From: Advenella alkanexedens
GTDB taxonomy: Bacteria > Pseudomonadota > Gammaproteobacteria > Burkholderiales > Burkholderiaceae_B
Assembly (NCBI RefSeq): GCF_019132845.1
Contig: NZ_JAHSPR010000011.1
Span: forward strand, 33,247-97,246
Length of the DNA stretch: 64,000 nt
Direction: 5' to 3'
Below the pieces are notes generated by a model. The model saw nothing but the letters and a program-made list of their open reading frames with translations, made no database searches and was not told the origin of the DNA. Shown here piece after piece: positions 28,815-37,353 of the stretch. The translations under genes were made by a program, and so were the position numbers. How positions within the stretch are numbered: the stretch's first letter is position 1; every line of letters starts with the position of its first letter.

Positions 28815-29414
28815 ATGAAACCCACTTTATCCATTCCCCATCCCGCCGAATCCCTGGTACTTTCCAAAGTACCTGCGCATATTCGTGAAATAGCAACCAC
28901 CATCAAACTGGTCGCCTTTGATGTTGACGGCGTGCTAACCGATGGCAGCCTGTGGTACGGCGAAAACGGTGAACAGCTGAAACGTTTTCATTCCCTTGAT
29001 GGCCACGGCCTTAAAATGTTGCAGCAAAGCGGGATTATTGTTGCTCTGGTTACCGGGCGCGAAGGCCTCATTGTCCCACGTCGCGCGGCAGAACTGGGCA
29101 TCGGCGAGCTGTATCAGAATGTACGGGATAAAAGTCAGCTGATCGAGGAACTGGCCAGCCGTCATGGCCTGGGGCTGGAACAAATTGCCTTTATGGGTGA
29201 TGACATCATCGACTTGCCCGCCATGCACAAGTGCGGCCTGTCAGTCAGTGTCCCGAACGCCCCGTCATACATTACCCAGGCAGCCAAATGGGTAACCTCA
29301 TTGCCAGGCGGCTCTGGCGCGGCAAGAGAGTGTTGCGATATGATCCTGGCATCCCAGGGTGCTTTAAGCCAGTACCTGCACTCAACCCGCCTGACCGGAC
29401 CCGTCATCCAATAA
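28815..29414 (+). CDS. kdsC: 3-deoxy-manno-octulosonate-8-phosphate phosphatase
   Basis: A 199-residue HAD phosphatase. The nucleophile loop is FDVDGVLTDG (D36, D38), followed by VALVTGREG and FMGDDIIDLPAM. The compact form without a cap domain is that of KdsC, which works as a tetramer. It removes phosphate from Kdo-8-phosphate. It lies between kdsD and lptC with 3- to 6-base gaps, so these genes are one operon. The N-terminal 25 residues before the core are longer than in E. coli. Confidence 0.93.
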   Translation: MKPTLSIPHPAESLVLSKVPAHIREIATTIKLVAFDVDGVLTDGSLWYGENGEQLKRFHSLDGHGLKMLQQSGIIVALVTGREGLIVPRRAAELGIGELYQNVRDKSQLIEELASRHGLGLEQIAFMGDDIIDLPAMHKCGLSVSVPNAPSYITQAAKWVTSLPGGSGAARECCDMILASQGALSQYLHSTRLTGPVIQ

Positions 29415-29417
29415 GAC

Positions 29418-30047
29418 ATGAAAGAACGCCTGCCAGCCCTGATTGCCCTGTTCATGCTGCTCTGCCTGGTGATTACCACCTGGTGGGCGGCCGATTATGC
29501 GCAGCGGTCAATTCCACTGGACCCGCCCGCCCGCATCTCGCATGAACCCGACGCCTGGTCGGGCCACTTCATCATGCTCAGTTCCGACCCAAACGGCGTT
29601 CCCCAAAACCGCCTCGAGGGAGACGCCATGCAGCATTTCCCCCATAATGATTCGTATGAAATTGTCAACGCCGTTTCTACCGGACAGCGCCCAGGCTCTG
29701 CAATCACCACCGGACGGGCAGACCATGCCACCATGTTCAATAACGATAAAACCATCCTGATGCGGGGCAATGCCCATTTACACCGCTTTCCGTCTGACGA
29801 TACTTCAGCCCTGGATATCACCAGCAGTGAACTGATTATCTACCCAGAGAAAGATATTATCGAGACAGACAAGCCTGCTACGGTCATCCAGGGAAATTCC
29901 CGCATGAATGGCAAGGGAATGACCTACAATAACAAAACCCGCGAGCTGGAGGTTTATGCCAATACCGATGTTTCCATCTCAAGCAAAGACCTGCCCTCCA
30001 AATCGTCAAATACCGACCAAGCTCCTGAAGAGAATACCCGGCCATGA
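29418..30047 (+). CDS. lptC: LptC, LPS transport inner-membrane anchor protein
   Basis: A 209-residue protein with one N-terminal membrane helix (LIALFMLLCLVITTWWAADY) and a periplasmic beta-jellyroll part. It has the LptC pattern of DAxxxRFPxDDTSALDITSSELIIYPEKDIIETDKPATVIQGNSRMNGKGMTYNNKTRELEV. LptC passes LPS from the LptBFG transporter to LptA. It ends in a charged Ser/Asp-rich tail, and its stop overlaps the start of lptA by 4 bases, which indicates translational coupling. Confidence 0.92.
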   Translation: MKERLPALIALFMLLCLVITTWWAADYAQRSIPLDPPARISHEPDAWSGHFIMLSSDPNGVPQNRLEGDAMQHFPHNDSYEIVNAVSTGQRPGSAITTGRADHATMFNNDKTILMRGNAHLHRFPSDDTSALDITSSELIIYPEKDIIETDKPATVIQGNSRMNGKGMTYNNKTRELEVYANTDVSISSKDLPSKSSNTDQAPEENTRP

Positions 30048-30649
30048 AACCGTTATTGATAAAACTGATCTTCCCCTTGCTCATTTTGAATACGCCAGTA
30101 CTGGCACAAACCACCACGCCTGCCGCCAGCGCACAGGCCGAACCGGAAACCCTGGTCCTGTCCGACACCCTGAGTTACGATGATAAAACCAAAACCAGCA
30201 TTTTCAATGGCAATGTCATTCTTACCCGTGGCCCAATGAGGCTAACGGCCGACACCCTGAAAATCCAGGAAGATGCCCAGGGCTTTCAGCATGGTTTCGC
30301 CACCGTCAACAGTGGTAAGGTACACATCTTTGAAGAGCGCCCGGAAACCTATGAAACCATTCGCTCGGAAGGTGATCGCGCCGAATATAACGGTAAAGAC
30401 GACACCGTCAAAATGATCGGCCATGCCATTGTCAACCGTTATATTTGCGGTCAATTAATCGACACCGTCAGGGGCGAGGTGGTGATCTATAACAACAGGA
30501 ACAATACCTATGCCGCCCAGGGCGGCCCACAGGGCGTCGAACCAGGCAGGGTACGTTCCGTTGTGAAACCCCAATCGGCAGCCAACGAGGCTACCGAGGC
30601 CTGCCGCAAACAATACAATAACAAACCCATGCCCAGCACATTTAACTGA
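30044..30649 (+). CDS. lptA: LptA, periplasmic LPS transport bridge protein
   Basis: A 201-residue protein with a Sec signal peptide (residues 1-22, cut after LAQ or just before it) and the OstA-like jellyroll: [45 protein letters not shown] and [21 protein letters not shown]. LptA polymers form the bridge across the periplasm between LptC and LptD. It sits between lptC and lptB as expected. About 40 residues of basic, low-complexity tail follow the jellyroll. Confidence 0.93.
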   Translation: MKPLLIKLIFPLLILNTPVLAQTTTPAASAQAEPETLVLSDTLSYDDKTKTSIFNGNVILTRGPMRLTADTLKIQEDAQGFQHGFATVNSGKVHIFEERPETYETIRSEGDRAEYNGKDDTVKMIGHAIVNRYICGQLIDTVRGEVVIYNNRNNTYAAQGGPQGVEPGRVRSVVKPQSAANEATEACRKQYNNKPMPSTFN

Positions 30650-30663
30650 ATCTTTTTTTCTGC

Positions 30664-31455
30664 ATGAACACATCCGCCAGCTCCAGCCTGAATACTCTTT
30701 CCTCCAGCGACAAAGGCCTGCTCCAGGCAATTGGCCTGCGTAAAACCTATGGTGGCAGAACGGTTGTCCAGGATGTTTCCCTGTCCGTATCAAGCGGAGA
30801 GGTTGTCGGCTTGCTGGGTCCTAACGGTGCAGGCAAAACCACCAGTTTCTACATGATTGTCGGTCTGGTACCCGCTGATTTCGGACGTATCGAAATTGAC
30901 GAAAAAAACATTACCGGCCTGCCCATTCATCAACGGGCCAGAATAGGCCTGTCCTATCTGCCCCAGGATGCTTCGGTTTTCCGTCGTCTGACCGTAGAGG
31001 AAAACATCAAGGCCGTGCTCGAATTGCAATATGACCCCGAAACCGGCAAACCCCTTAACCGGACACAGGTTAAAGAACAGCTGGAAAATCTTCTGGTTGA
31101 ATTGCAAATTACCCATATCCGCAATAATGCCGCCCTTTCCCTGTCAGGCGGTGAGCGTCGTCGGGTGGAAATTGCCAGGGCCCTGGCTACCCACCCGCGT
31201 TTTATTTTGCTTGATGAGCCCTTTGCCGGCGTGGATCCCATCGCCGTCATTGAAATCCAGCGCATCATCCGCTTCCTGAAAAACCGCAATATCGGTGTCC
31301 TGATTACCGATCATAATGTCCGTGAAACACTGGGCATCTGTGATCGGGCCTATATTATCAGCGAAGGCAAAGTACTCACCGATGGCGCTCCGGCAACCAT
31401 CATCCAGGATCCGGAAGTGCGCAAGGTTTATCTGGGTGAGCACTTCAAAATGTAA
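30664..31455 (+). CDS. lptB: LptB, LPS export ABC ATPase
   Basis: A 263-residue ABC ATPase. Walker A is [16 protein letters not shown], the Q-loop is ISYLPQ-like ([20 protein letters not shown]), the signature is [16 protein letters not shown], and Walker B is [16 protein letters not shown]. It supplies energy to LptFG at the inner membrane. The first 20 residues are an Ala/Ser-rich extension before [14 protein letters not shown]. In many proteobacteria rpoN follows at this place; here hpf follows directly. Confidence 0.95.
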   Translation: MNTSASSSLNTLSSSDKGLLQAIGLRKTYGGRTVVQDVSLSVSSGEVVGLLGPNGAGKTTSFYMIVGLVPADFGRIEIDEKNITGLPIHQRARIGLSYLPQDASVFRRLTVEENIKAVLELQYDPETGKPLNRTQVKEQLENLLVELQITHIRNNAALSLSGGERRRVEIARALATHPRFILLDEPFAGVDPIAVIEIQRIIRFLKNRNIGVLITDHNVRETLGICDRAYIISEGKVLTDGAPATIIQDPEVRKVYLGEHFKM

Positions 31456-31471
31456 ATGTGAAATGTTTGAT

Positions 31472-31563
31472 TTAAGGCACTTGCTTTAAAAAAAATAATC
31501 TATAAACTAGAGATGTGACTAACTTAAAGTGAGAGGGATCTTCTAAAAACTCAAGTGCCTTAA
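31472..31563. repeat. Inverted repeat in the lptB-hpf intergenic leader
   Basis: TTAAGGCACTTG (31472-31483) is the exact reverse complement of CAAGTGCCTTAA (31552-31563), separated by 68 bases; a G and five T residues follow the right arm. A TTGCTT / TAAACT pair about 16 bases apart inside it could be a promoter. The left arm overlaps the -35 region, so the structure would form only in RNA started further upstream, for example read-through from lptB. Confidence 0.7.
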
Positions 31564-31614
31564 GTTTTTCCGCGCATGCACAATGCGGTTTAAATTATTC
31601 AATGGAGCAATTAT

Positions 31615-31935
31615 ATGAATATAAGTATCAGCGGCCATCATTTAGAAATCACGCCAGCCATCAAAGAATATGTCGAAAGCAAAATCGGACGAGTCCTCAA
31701 ACATTTTGACCATGTGATTGATGCCCAGGTTATCCTTTCACTTGAGCCACTTAAACATATCGCCGAGATTACCCTGCGTGTTCCTGGCAAAGATATTCAC
31801 TGCTCAGCCGAAGAAGAAAACCTTTATGCTGCCATTGACCTTCTGAGTGATAAGGCAGACCGCCTGGTCATCAAACACAAATCCAAACTGCAAGATCATT
31901 CAAATGACTCAACAAAACGCATGACTGTCGCGTAA
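31615..31935 (+). CDS. hpf: Ribosome hibernation promoting factor, short form
   Basis: A 106-residue protein: MNISISGHHLEITPAIKEYVESKIGRVLKHFDHVIDAQVILSLEP at the start and DIHCSAEEENLYAAIDLLSDKADRLVIKHKSKL at the end, a typical sigma-54 modulation/S30EA domain. It binds the 30S subunit and helps form inactive 100S ribosomes. The long-form C-terminal domain is absent. It lies where the rpoN-hpf-ptsN group normally starts, and a strong terminator follows. Confidence 0.94.
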   Translation: MNISISGHHLEITPAIKEYVESKIGRVLKHFDHVIDAQVILSLEPLKHIAEITLRVPGKDIHCSAEEENLYAAIDLLSDKADRLVIKHKSKLQDHSNDSTKRMTVA

Positions 31936-31964
31936 ACTTATTGCAATATCAATACCTTGCAACT

Positions 31965-31988
31965 ACCCAGCCATCAGGCTGGGTTTTT
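31965..31988 (+). terminator. Terminator of hpf
   Basis: ACCCAGCC and GGCTGGGT form an 8-base stem around a 4-base loop (atca) and run into four to five T residues, 30 bases after the hpf stop. Confidence 0.9.
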
Positions 31989-32050
31989 AGTGCAAAAAAA
32001 CAGATTAAAGAAATTGCTACTTTCTGCAAGATAATCATATAATCCGATGT

Positions 32051-32503
32051 ATGAATCTATTAACGCAAATTTTAACCCCCGAAAATACGCTTCTTGACGT
32101 TAACGCAACCAGCAAGAAGCGGGCATTTGAACAAGCCGCCCTGTTATTTGAAAACAATCAAGGTATTGCACGCTCGGTTGTTTTCGACAGCCTGTTTTCT
32201 CGAGAAAGATTAGGGTCTACCGCGCTTGGACACGGTGTTGCCGTCCCACACGGACGTATTTCAAAACTAAAGCAGGCAACCGCTGCATTCATGCGGCTGG
32301 CCAACCCCATTCCCTTCGACTCCCCCGACGGACAGAATGTTCAGTTGCTGATCATTCTGCTCGTTCCCGAAAGTGCCACCCAGCAGCATCTGGAAATTCT
32401 GGCAGAGGTCGCCCGCATACTGTCCAATGACACGATTCGTCATCAACTGCTGTCTGAGAACGATCCTGCAAAAATTTATGATCTGCTGACACAATCGTCC
32501 TGA
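32051..32503 (+). CDS. ptsN: PtsN, nitrogen-PTS EIIA protein
   Basis: A 150-residue EIIA-Ntr domain. The phospho-acceptor His is H67 in LGHGVAVPHGRI, and the middle part (VQLLIILLVPESATQQHLEILAEVARILSN) is standard. It receives phosphate from NPr/HPr and regulates potassium and nitrogen or phosphate responses. No rpoN is adjacent. hprK starts 2 bases after its stop. The phosphotransferase partners (ptsH, ptsI) are not in this window. Confidence 0.94.
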   Translation: MNLLTQILTPENTLLDVNATSKKRAFEQAALLFENNQGIARSVVFDSLFSRERLGSTALGHGVAVPHGRISKLKQATAAFMRLANPIPFDSPDGQNVQLLIILLVPESATQQHLEILAEVARILSNDTIRHQLLSENDPAKIYDLLTQSS

Positions 32504-32505
32504 AT

Positions 32506-33441
32506 ATGGCTATGTTAAGCATCCAAGAACTTGTCGACGAGAACACTGAAACGCTGGGTCTGACCTGGATTGCAGGCATGGATGCCGGTAACCGGCAACT
32601 GCCTGAATCCAACACTGCCGCCGCCGACCTGCTTGGACACCTTAATGTTGTTCATCCTTCCCGCATACAGGTTTTTGGGAAGGAAGAGCTGGTTTTCTAC
32701 AAAAAACTCAAAGAAATCTCAAGGGAAAAACTGCTGATTGAGCTGGCTGAAGGAGGCGTGCCTGCTGTCATTATTGCAGAAGGCCTTGAAACCCCCGTTG
32801 AGCTGACCACCTTTTGCTCCCAAAATAAAATCCCGCTGCTTTCCAGCCAGCATGACGCCGCCCATCTTATTGATGTCCTGCGTATTTATCTTGGCAAGCG
32901 TTTTGCCCCCACCACAACCGTTCATGGCGTTTTCATGGATGTCCTGGGCATGGGTGTGTTAATTACCGGGGAATCAGGCCTGGGTAAAAGTGAGCTGGCA
33001 CTCGAGCTCATTTCCCGTGGTCATGGCCTGGTTGCCGATGATGCCGTCGAATTTTCACGCACCAACCCCACCATGATAGAAGGGCAATGCCCCGATCTGT
33101 TACGTAACCTGCTTGAAGTAAGGGGGCTTGGCCTGCTGGATATCCGTACCATTTTTGGTGAAACGGCAGTACGACGCAAAATGCGACTCAAACTGATCGT
33201 GCACCTGGTACGTGCCAACAGTGAAAAATTTGAACGCCTGCCCATTCAGGATCAAACCCAGGAGCTGCTGGGTCTGCCCATCCGTCGTGTCATGCTGCAA
33301 GTGGCTGCCGGCCGCAATCTGGCTGTTCTGGTCGAGGCAGCGGCACGCAATACCATCCTCAAACTAAGAGGGATAGATACGCTGGGTGAGTTCATGGAAA
33401 GACAGGCACAGGCCATTATGGAAAACAGCAATCTCCAGTAA
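32506..33441 (+). CDS. hprK: HPr kinase/phosphorylase
   Basis: A 311-residue enzyme with Walker A GESGLGKS (155-162), the conserved His140 region (APTTTVHGVFMDVLGMGVLITG), and the signature EVRGLGLLDIRTIFGETAVR. It phosphorylates and dephosphorylates HPr on serine. In Gram-negatives it occurs together with ptsN and a truncated PTS. It is directly downstream of ptsN and upstream of rapZ, a common betaproteobacterial order. Confidence 0.95.
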   Translation: MAMLSIQELVDENTETLGLTWIAGMDAGNRQLPESNTAAADLLGHLNVVHPSRIQVFGKEELVFYKKLKEISREKLLIELAEGGVPAVIIAEGLETPVELTTFCSQNKIPLLSSQHDAAHLIDVLRIYLGKRFAPTTTVHGVFMDVLGMGVLITGESGLGKSELALELISRGHGLVADDAVEFSRTNPTMIEGQCPDLLRNLLEVRGLGLLDIRTIFGETAVRRKMRLKLIVHLVRANSEKFERLPIQDQTQELLGLPIRRVMLQVAAGRNLAVLVEAAARNTILKLRGIDTLGEFMERQAQAIMENSNLQ

Positions 33442-33551
33442 CAGAAAACGGGCAAATGTTATCAATTCATACATTTTTCAATCCTGATTGTAAATGTAAT
33501 AAATTTTGATTATCCTGTATGAAGTTCAAACAATTGATTTCATACAAAAAA

Positions 33552-34427
33552 ATGTTTCATGTCGTTCTTATTACCGGTATTTCCGGTTCGGGCAAATCAG
33601 TGGCCATTCGCCAGCTTGAAGACCAAGGCTATACCTGCATTGACAATCTCCCCGTTAAATTCCTGCATGAATTGATCGCCAGTGCACGCGAAGATGGCCT
33701 GGAAAAAATAGCGGTTGCAATTGATGTCCGTTCACCTGGCGAATTGGCCAACCTGCCTGATGTCATTAGCGCAATACGCGCCATGGGCACTCCCCTGCAG
33801 GTCATATTTCTCGAAGCCGATGACCGCACATTGAAACAGCGCTACTCCGAATCCCGCCGCAGGCATCCGCTGGCCTACCGACTGCAGCTGAAAAACGGCA
33901 TCGCCCCTTCACTGGGAGAATGTATTTCCCATGAACGCGAACTGCTCGCCCCTTTGCGCGATCACGAGCAAGTGATTGACACTTCCGACTTGCCCCCGAT
34001 CCAACTAAGGGCCTGGATCAAGGATTTGGTCGTACACGATAACAACAATGTGTTACTGACTTTTGAATCTTTTGCATTTAAAAAGGGGGTTCCGAGTGAC
34101 GCAGACCTGGTTTTTGATGTAAGATTCCTACCTAATCCTCATTACGACAAGGACTTACGTCCCCTTACCGGTCGTGATGAGCCCGTAGCAACATGGCTAT
34201 CTCAATTTGATAGCGTGTCTGAAATCATTAACGATATCACTGCATACATCCAGAAATGGTTACCCTATTACATGCAGGATACGCGTAGTTACCTTACCGT
34301 CGCCATAGGTTGTACCGGCGGACAGCATCGATCTGTATACGTAGCAGAAGAACTGGCCAAACGCTTTAGTTCACATCGACCCATACGCGTTCGACATCGT
34401 TCACAAGTACCAAAGAACCTTACATGA
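33552..34427 (+). CDS. rapZ: RapZ, RNase adapter / nucleotide-binding protein
   Basis: A 291-residue protein with an N-terminal P-loop (VLITGISGSGKSVAIRQLEDQGYTCIDNLPV) and the C-terminal segment HRSVYVAEELAKRF with the RNA-binding-type basic tail. It has the RapZ (YvcJ) profile with SRRRHPL and ITGCTGGQHRSV-like elements (TVAIGCTGGQHRSVYVAEEL). It adapts RNase E to small RNAs and regulates glucosamine-6-phosphate synthesis in E. coli; the role here is by homology. I start at ATG 33552; the frame extends 11 codons up to 33519. It overlaps the next gene by 4 bases. Confidence 0.9.
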   Translation: MFHVVLITGISGSGKSVAIRQLEDQGYTCIDNLPVKFLHELIASAREDGLEKIAVAIDVRSPGELANLPDVISAIRAMGTPLQVIFLEADDRTLKQRYSESRRRHPLAYRLQLKNGIAPSLGECISHERELLAPLRDHEQVIDTSDLPPIQLRAWIKDLVVHDNNNVLLTFESFAFKKGVPSDADLVFDVRFLPNPHYDKDLRPLTGRDEPVATWLSQFDSVSEIINDITAYIQKWLPYYMQDTRSYLTVAIGCTGGQHRSVYVAEELAKRFSSHRPIRVRHRSQVPKNLT

Positions 34428-35149
34428 AGACTCTAAAGCATCAACCCCTTTTCCTGGCCTTATGTGTGACATTTTTATCATATAGCACCCATGCCAGTAC
34501 CAGTGAAAAAGAACATCCGACAGATGTCATTGAAGCCAAAGAAATTACGCAACCTGCCCCTGTCAAAGAACTAAAAGCCGGCAGTTTCAGAATTACGGCC
34601 AATGGCATTTTTCCGGAAAGCAGCTATGACAGGGCTTATGGTGAAAACCTGCGCAGCCTGGATACTGCAGAAACTGATGCAGTCACAGAAAGCCAGCCAG
34701 AGGAAACCACGCCAGCACCTGGCCCCCGCTTCAAGGCCCAGCCGTCACACCGCAGCCATGCCCGTGCCTATACCGTCAAAGGCAAACGTTATGTACCATT
34801 TGCCAATAATATTACCGATTTTTCCGAGGTTGGCAATGCCTCATGGTACGGCCCCGGCTTTCATGGCAAACGCACGGCCAATGGCGAAAAATTCAACCAG
34901 AACTTAATGACCGCCGCTCATAAAGAATTACCCTTGAACAGTGTGGTCAAGGTTACCCGGGTCTCTACCGGTAAAAGCATTATGGTCAGGATCAATGATC
35001 GCGGCCCTTTCCATGGCAATCGCATTATTGACCTGTCTTTTGGTGCAGCAAAAAAACTGGGCATCGTGAATAAAGGCAGCGATAAAGTCAAGGTTGAGCT
35101 TATCAAGAACAACGCCAAGGGCAAAAAAACCGGCAAAACCATGCTTTAA
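34424..35149 (+). CDS. rlpA: RlpA-type septal ring lytic transglycosylase
   Basis: A 241-residue exported protein with a signal peptide (residues about 1-24, cut near THA-ST) and a double-psi beta-barrel domain: GNASWYGPGFHGKRTANGEKFNQNLMTAAHKELPLNSVVKVTRVSTGKSIMVRINDRGPFHGNRIIDLSFGAAKKLGI. The catalytic Asp in NDRGPF and the His in TAAHKELP match RlpA. It lacks a SPOR domain and a lipobox, so it is a short form. Residues 25-120 are a Glu/Pro-rich linker. It starts inside the end of rapZ, an unusual coupling. Confidence 0.85.
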   Translation: MKTLKHQPLFLALCVTFLSYSTHASTSEKEHPTDVIEAKEITQPAPVKELKAGSFRITANGIFPESSYDRAYGENLRSLDTAETDAVTESQPEETTPAPGPRFKAQPSHRSHARAYTVKGKRYVPFANNITDFSEVGNASWYGPGFHGKRTANGEKFNQNLMTAAHKELPLNSVVKVTRVSTGKSIMVRINDRGPFHGNRIIDLSFGAAKKLGIVNKGSDKVKVELIKNNAKGKKTGKTML

Positions 35150-36021
35150 GCATTTTTCAGCTCAAGCGCGCGTGAATACACCACATCACGCGCCAGTCCG
35201 GTTAGCTGGGTGGCAATCTTCACGCTGTCTTTAACCGACACCGTTTCCAGCAATACTTTCAGGAGTTCATTCGCCCTGCCCATCAACTCGTCCTCATCCG
35301 CTTTGGGCGCGGCATCAAGAATCAGCACGAACTCTCCGAGCTGACGATGGGCATCTTGCATAAACCACTCTTCAAGCTCACCAATGGGCAGGGTGACAAT
35401 TTGCTCAAAGCGTTTGGTTAATTCGCGGGCCACGGTTAACTGGCGATCGGCCCCGCACACCAATAGCAAATCACGGCAAAAAGCCTGAATCCGGTGTGGT
35501 GATTCAAACATGACCACCGGTGCATCCATACCCCCCCATTTACGCAGCCATTGTTGCCTGGCCGCCGATTTTTGTGGCACAAACCCGGCAAAGGCAAAAG
35601 TCGGATTTTCATCACTGCTTACGCCACTGCCCATGAGTGCGGTAATCACTGCGGATGCCCCTGGAATGGGTCGGATCAATAGACCCTGCTGCCTGACCTC
35701 GCGAACGATACGCCCGCCAGGGTCACTGACAGCCGGCGCACCGGCATCCGAAACCAGGGCCACTCGCTTGCCTTCCTGCAAGAGCCGGATAATATCCTGC
35801 GCTGCCCGCGCTTCATTATGGCGATGCGCAGCCATCAGGGGGGTCGTGATTCCCCATGCATTCAACAACACCCGGGAAGAGCGCGTATCTTCAGCGGCAA
35901 TCACATCCGCATGACTCAGGGCAAAAATCGCACGGGGACTGATGTCTGCCAGATTGCCAATAGGCGTTGCCACCACATACAAGCAGGCTTGTGGCCAGCT
36001 TTGCTGCTCCAGATCTGCCAT
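35146..36021 (-). CDS. rsmI: RsmI, 16S rRNA (cytidine-1402 2'-O)-methyltransferase
   Basis: A 291-residue tetrapyrrole-methylase-fold enzyme with LYVVATPIGNLADISPRAIFALSHADVIAAEDTRSSRVLL at the start and VSDAGAPAVSDPGGRIV in the middle, both diagnostic for RsmI (YraL). The ATG at 36021 has an AAGGT site on the minus strand and gives an N-terminus like the family; the frame is open 15 codons further. It is convergent with rlpA, sharing 4 bases, and divergent from yraN. Confidence 0.93.
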   Translation of the reverse strand: MADLEQQSWPQACLYVVATPIGNLADISPRAIFALSHADVIAAEDTRSSRVLLNAWGITTPLMAAHRHNEARAAQDIIRLLQEGKRVALVSDAGAPAVSDPGGRIVREVRQQGLLIRPIPGASAVITALMGSGVSSDENPTFAFAGFVPQKSAARQQWLRKWGGMDAPVVMFESPHRIQAFCRDLLLVCGADRQLTVARELTKRFEQIVTLPIGELEEWFMQDAHRQLGEFVLILDAAPKADEDELMGRANELLKVLLETVSVKDSVKIATQLTGLARDVVYSRALELKNA

Positions 36022-36165
36022 TACCTTTTTCCACACTGTATAAAAAGGTCCCTCTTCTATCGCCATAATGCTCTCTTTTTGTAAAAATCTTTGTCATGTA
36101 AACGTAAGCAACATTATCGCTGATCACTTCCTGTGCCAGCGTAAAAAAAACACTTTTCATACAAA

Positions 36166-36639
36166 ATGACCAACACCCCTGACCGTACCGTTTTTGAGCT
36201 GGCGCTGGCTGCACAGCAAAAGCGGGCAAAAAACCGCCAATCGCGCCAGGCAACCACCCGCAAACCTTTTTATGCACATAAATTATCGGCCCGGCAAGCC
36301 ACGGGACTGCAGGCAGAACAGCAAGCCATTGAATATCTTGAAAAACAGGGCCTGACAATACTGGCGCAAAACCTGGCTTGCCGGTTTGGCGAAATTGATG
36401 CCGTTATGGTGGATGGCCAGGTACTGGTATTTATAGAAATCAAGCTGCGCAACAGCCAACAGTTCGGTGGTGCTGCTGCCAGCATAACTGCTGCCAAACA
36501 AAAACGCCTGAGAGCCAGTGCCGCATTTTATTTACCCCTGCTCAGCCACCGATACTTCGGAGGCAAAACCCCGGCATGCCGATTTGATGCCATTTGCCTG
36601 GATCACGGGCAGATAGACTGGATCAGGCATGCATTTTGA
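36166..36639 (+). CDS. YraN family (UPF0102) nuclease-fold protein
   Basis: A 157-residue protein. The C-terminal two thirds (ATGLQAEQQAIEYLEKQGLTILAQNLACRFGEIDAVMVDGQVLVFIEIKLR) is the UPF0102 domain with a restriction-endonuclease-like fold (E...D...E-x-K: GEIDAVM, FIEIK). The first 45 residues are a basic, Ala/Arg/Lys-rich extension. The gene order rsmI/yraN/diaA/dolP matches E. coli, but lpoA between rsmI and yraN is missing. Its function is unknown. Confidence 0.88.
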   Translation: MTNTPDRTVFELALAAQQKRAKNRQSRQATTRKPFYAHKLSARQATGLQAEQQAIEYLEKQGLTILAQNLACRFGEIDAVMVDGQVLVFIEIKLRNSQQFGGAAASITAAKQKRLRASAAFYLPLLSHRYFGGKTPACRFDAICLDHGQIDWIRHAF

Positions 36640-36759
36640 GCCATAACACGTTCAACCTGATAAAATCACCTTACACTTCTGGCAGGCAGCAGCATTGCCA
36701 CTTATGTTTTAATGCATTAATCACAAGTATTTTTGCGCACTCGTGCGATAATCAGGGTC

Positions 36760-37353
36760 ATGGATATTTCAACCAGAATCAATTTACATTTTCAAGACGC
36801 CATCCAGACATTGGAAAACAGCGCGTCCACACTCATATCACCGATTGCGCAAAGTATCGATATATTAGTCCAGGCAATCAGCAATAACGCAAAAGTACTG
36901 GCCTGCGGTAACGGCGGTTCCGCTGCGGATGCCCAGCATTTCATTGCCGAACTGGTTGGGCGGTTCGAACGCGACCGGATCCCGTTTGCCGGCATTGCAC
37001 TCAATACAGACACCTCTATCATGACCGCAGTGGGCAACGACTATGGCTTTGATGTCATTTTCGAGCGCCAGGTACAGGCACTGGGTCAACCCGGTGATGT
37101 CCTGGTTGCCCTGTCCACCAGCGGCAACTCAAGCAATGTCATCAAGGCCATCCAGGCCGCACACGAACGGAACATGGCCGTCATCGCCCTGACCGGTAAA
37201 AGTGGCGGTGAAATTGCCGGTATGCTGACCGATTTCGATGTTCATCTTTGTGTTCCCCACGATCGCACCATGCGCATACAGGAAGTGCATGGTTTGCTGC
37301 TGCATGTGTTGTGTGATGGTATTGATGCATTCTTATTAGGAGATATTTCATGA
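36760..37353 (+). CDS. DiaA/GmhA-like SIS-domain protein
   Basis: A 197-residue SIS protein (ACGNGGSAADAQHFIAELVGRFERDR, GDVLVALSTSGNSSNVIKAIQAA, GEIAGMLTDFDVHLCVP). Similar to both phosphoheptose isomerase GmhA and the DnaA-binding DiaA. The neighbourhood (yraN upstream, BON-domain dolP downstream) is that of diaA, so a role in replication initiation is plausible, but sequence alone cannot separate it from GmhA. The ATG at 36760 was preferred over an in-frame start nine codons upstream. Confidence 0.85.
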   Translation: MDISTRINLHFQDAIQTLENSASTLISPIAQSIDILVQAISNNAKVLACGNGGSAADAQHFIAELVGRFERDRIPFAGIALNTDTSIMTAVGNDYGFDVIFERQVQALGQPGDVLVALSTSGNSSNVIKAIQAAHERNMAVIALTGKSGGEIAGMLTDFDVHLCVPHDRTMRIQEVHGLLLHVLCDGIDAFLLGDIS

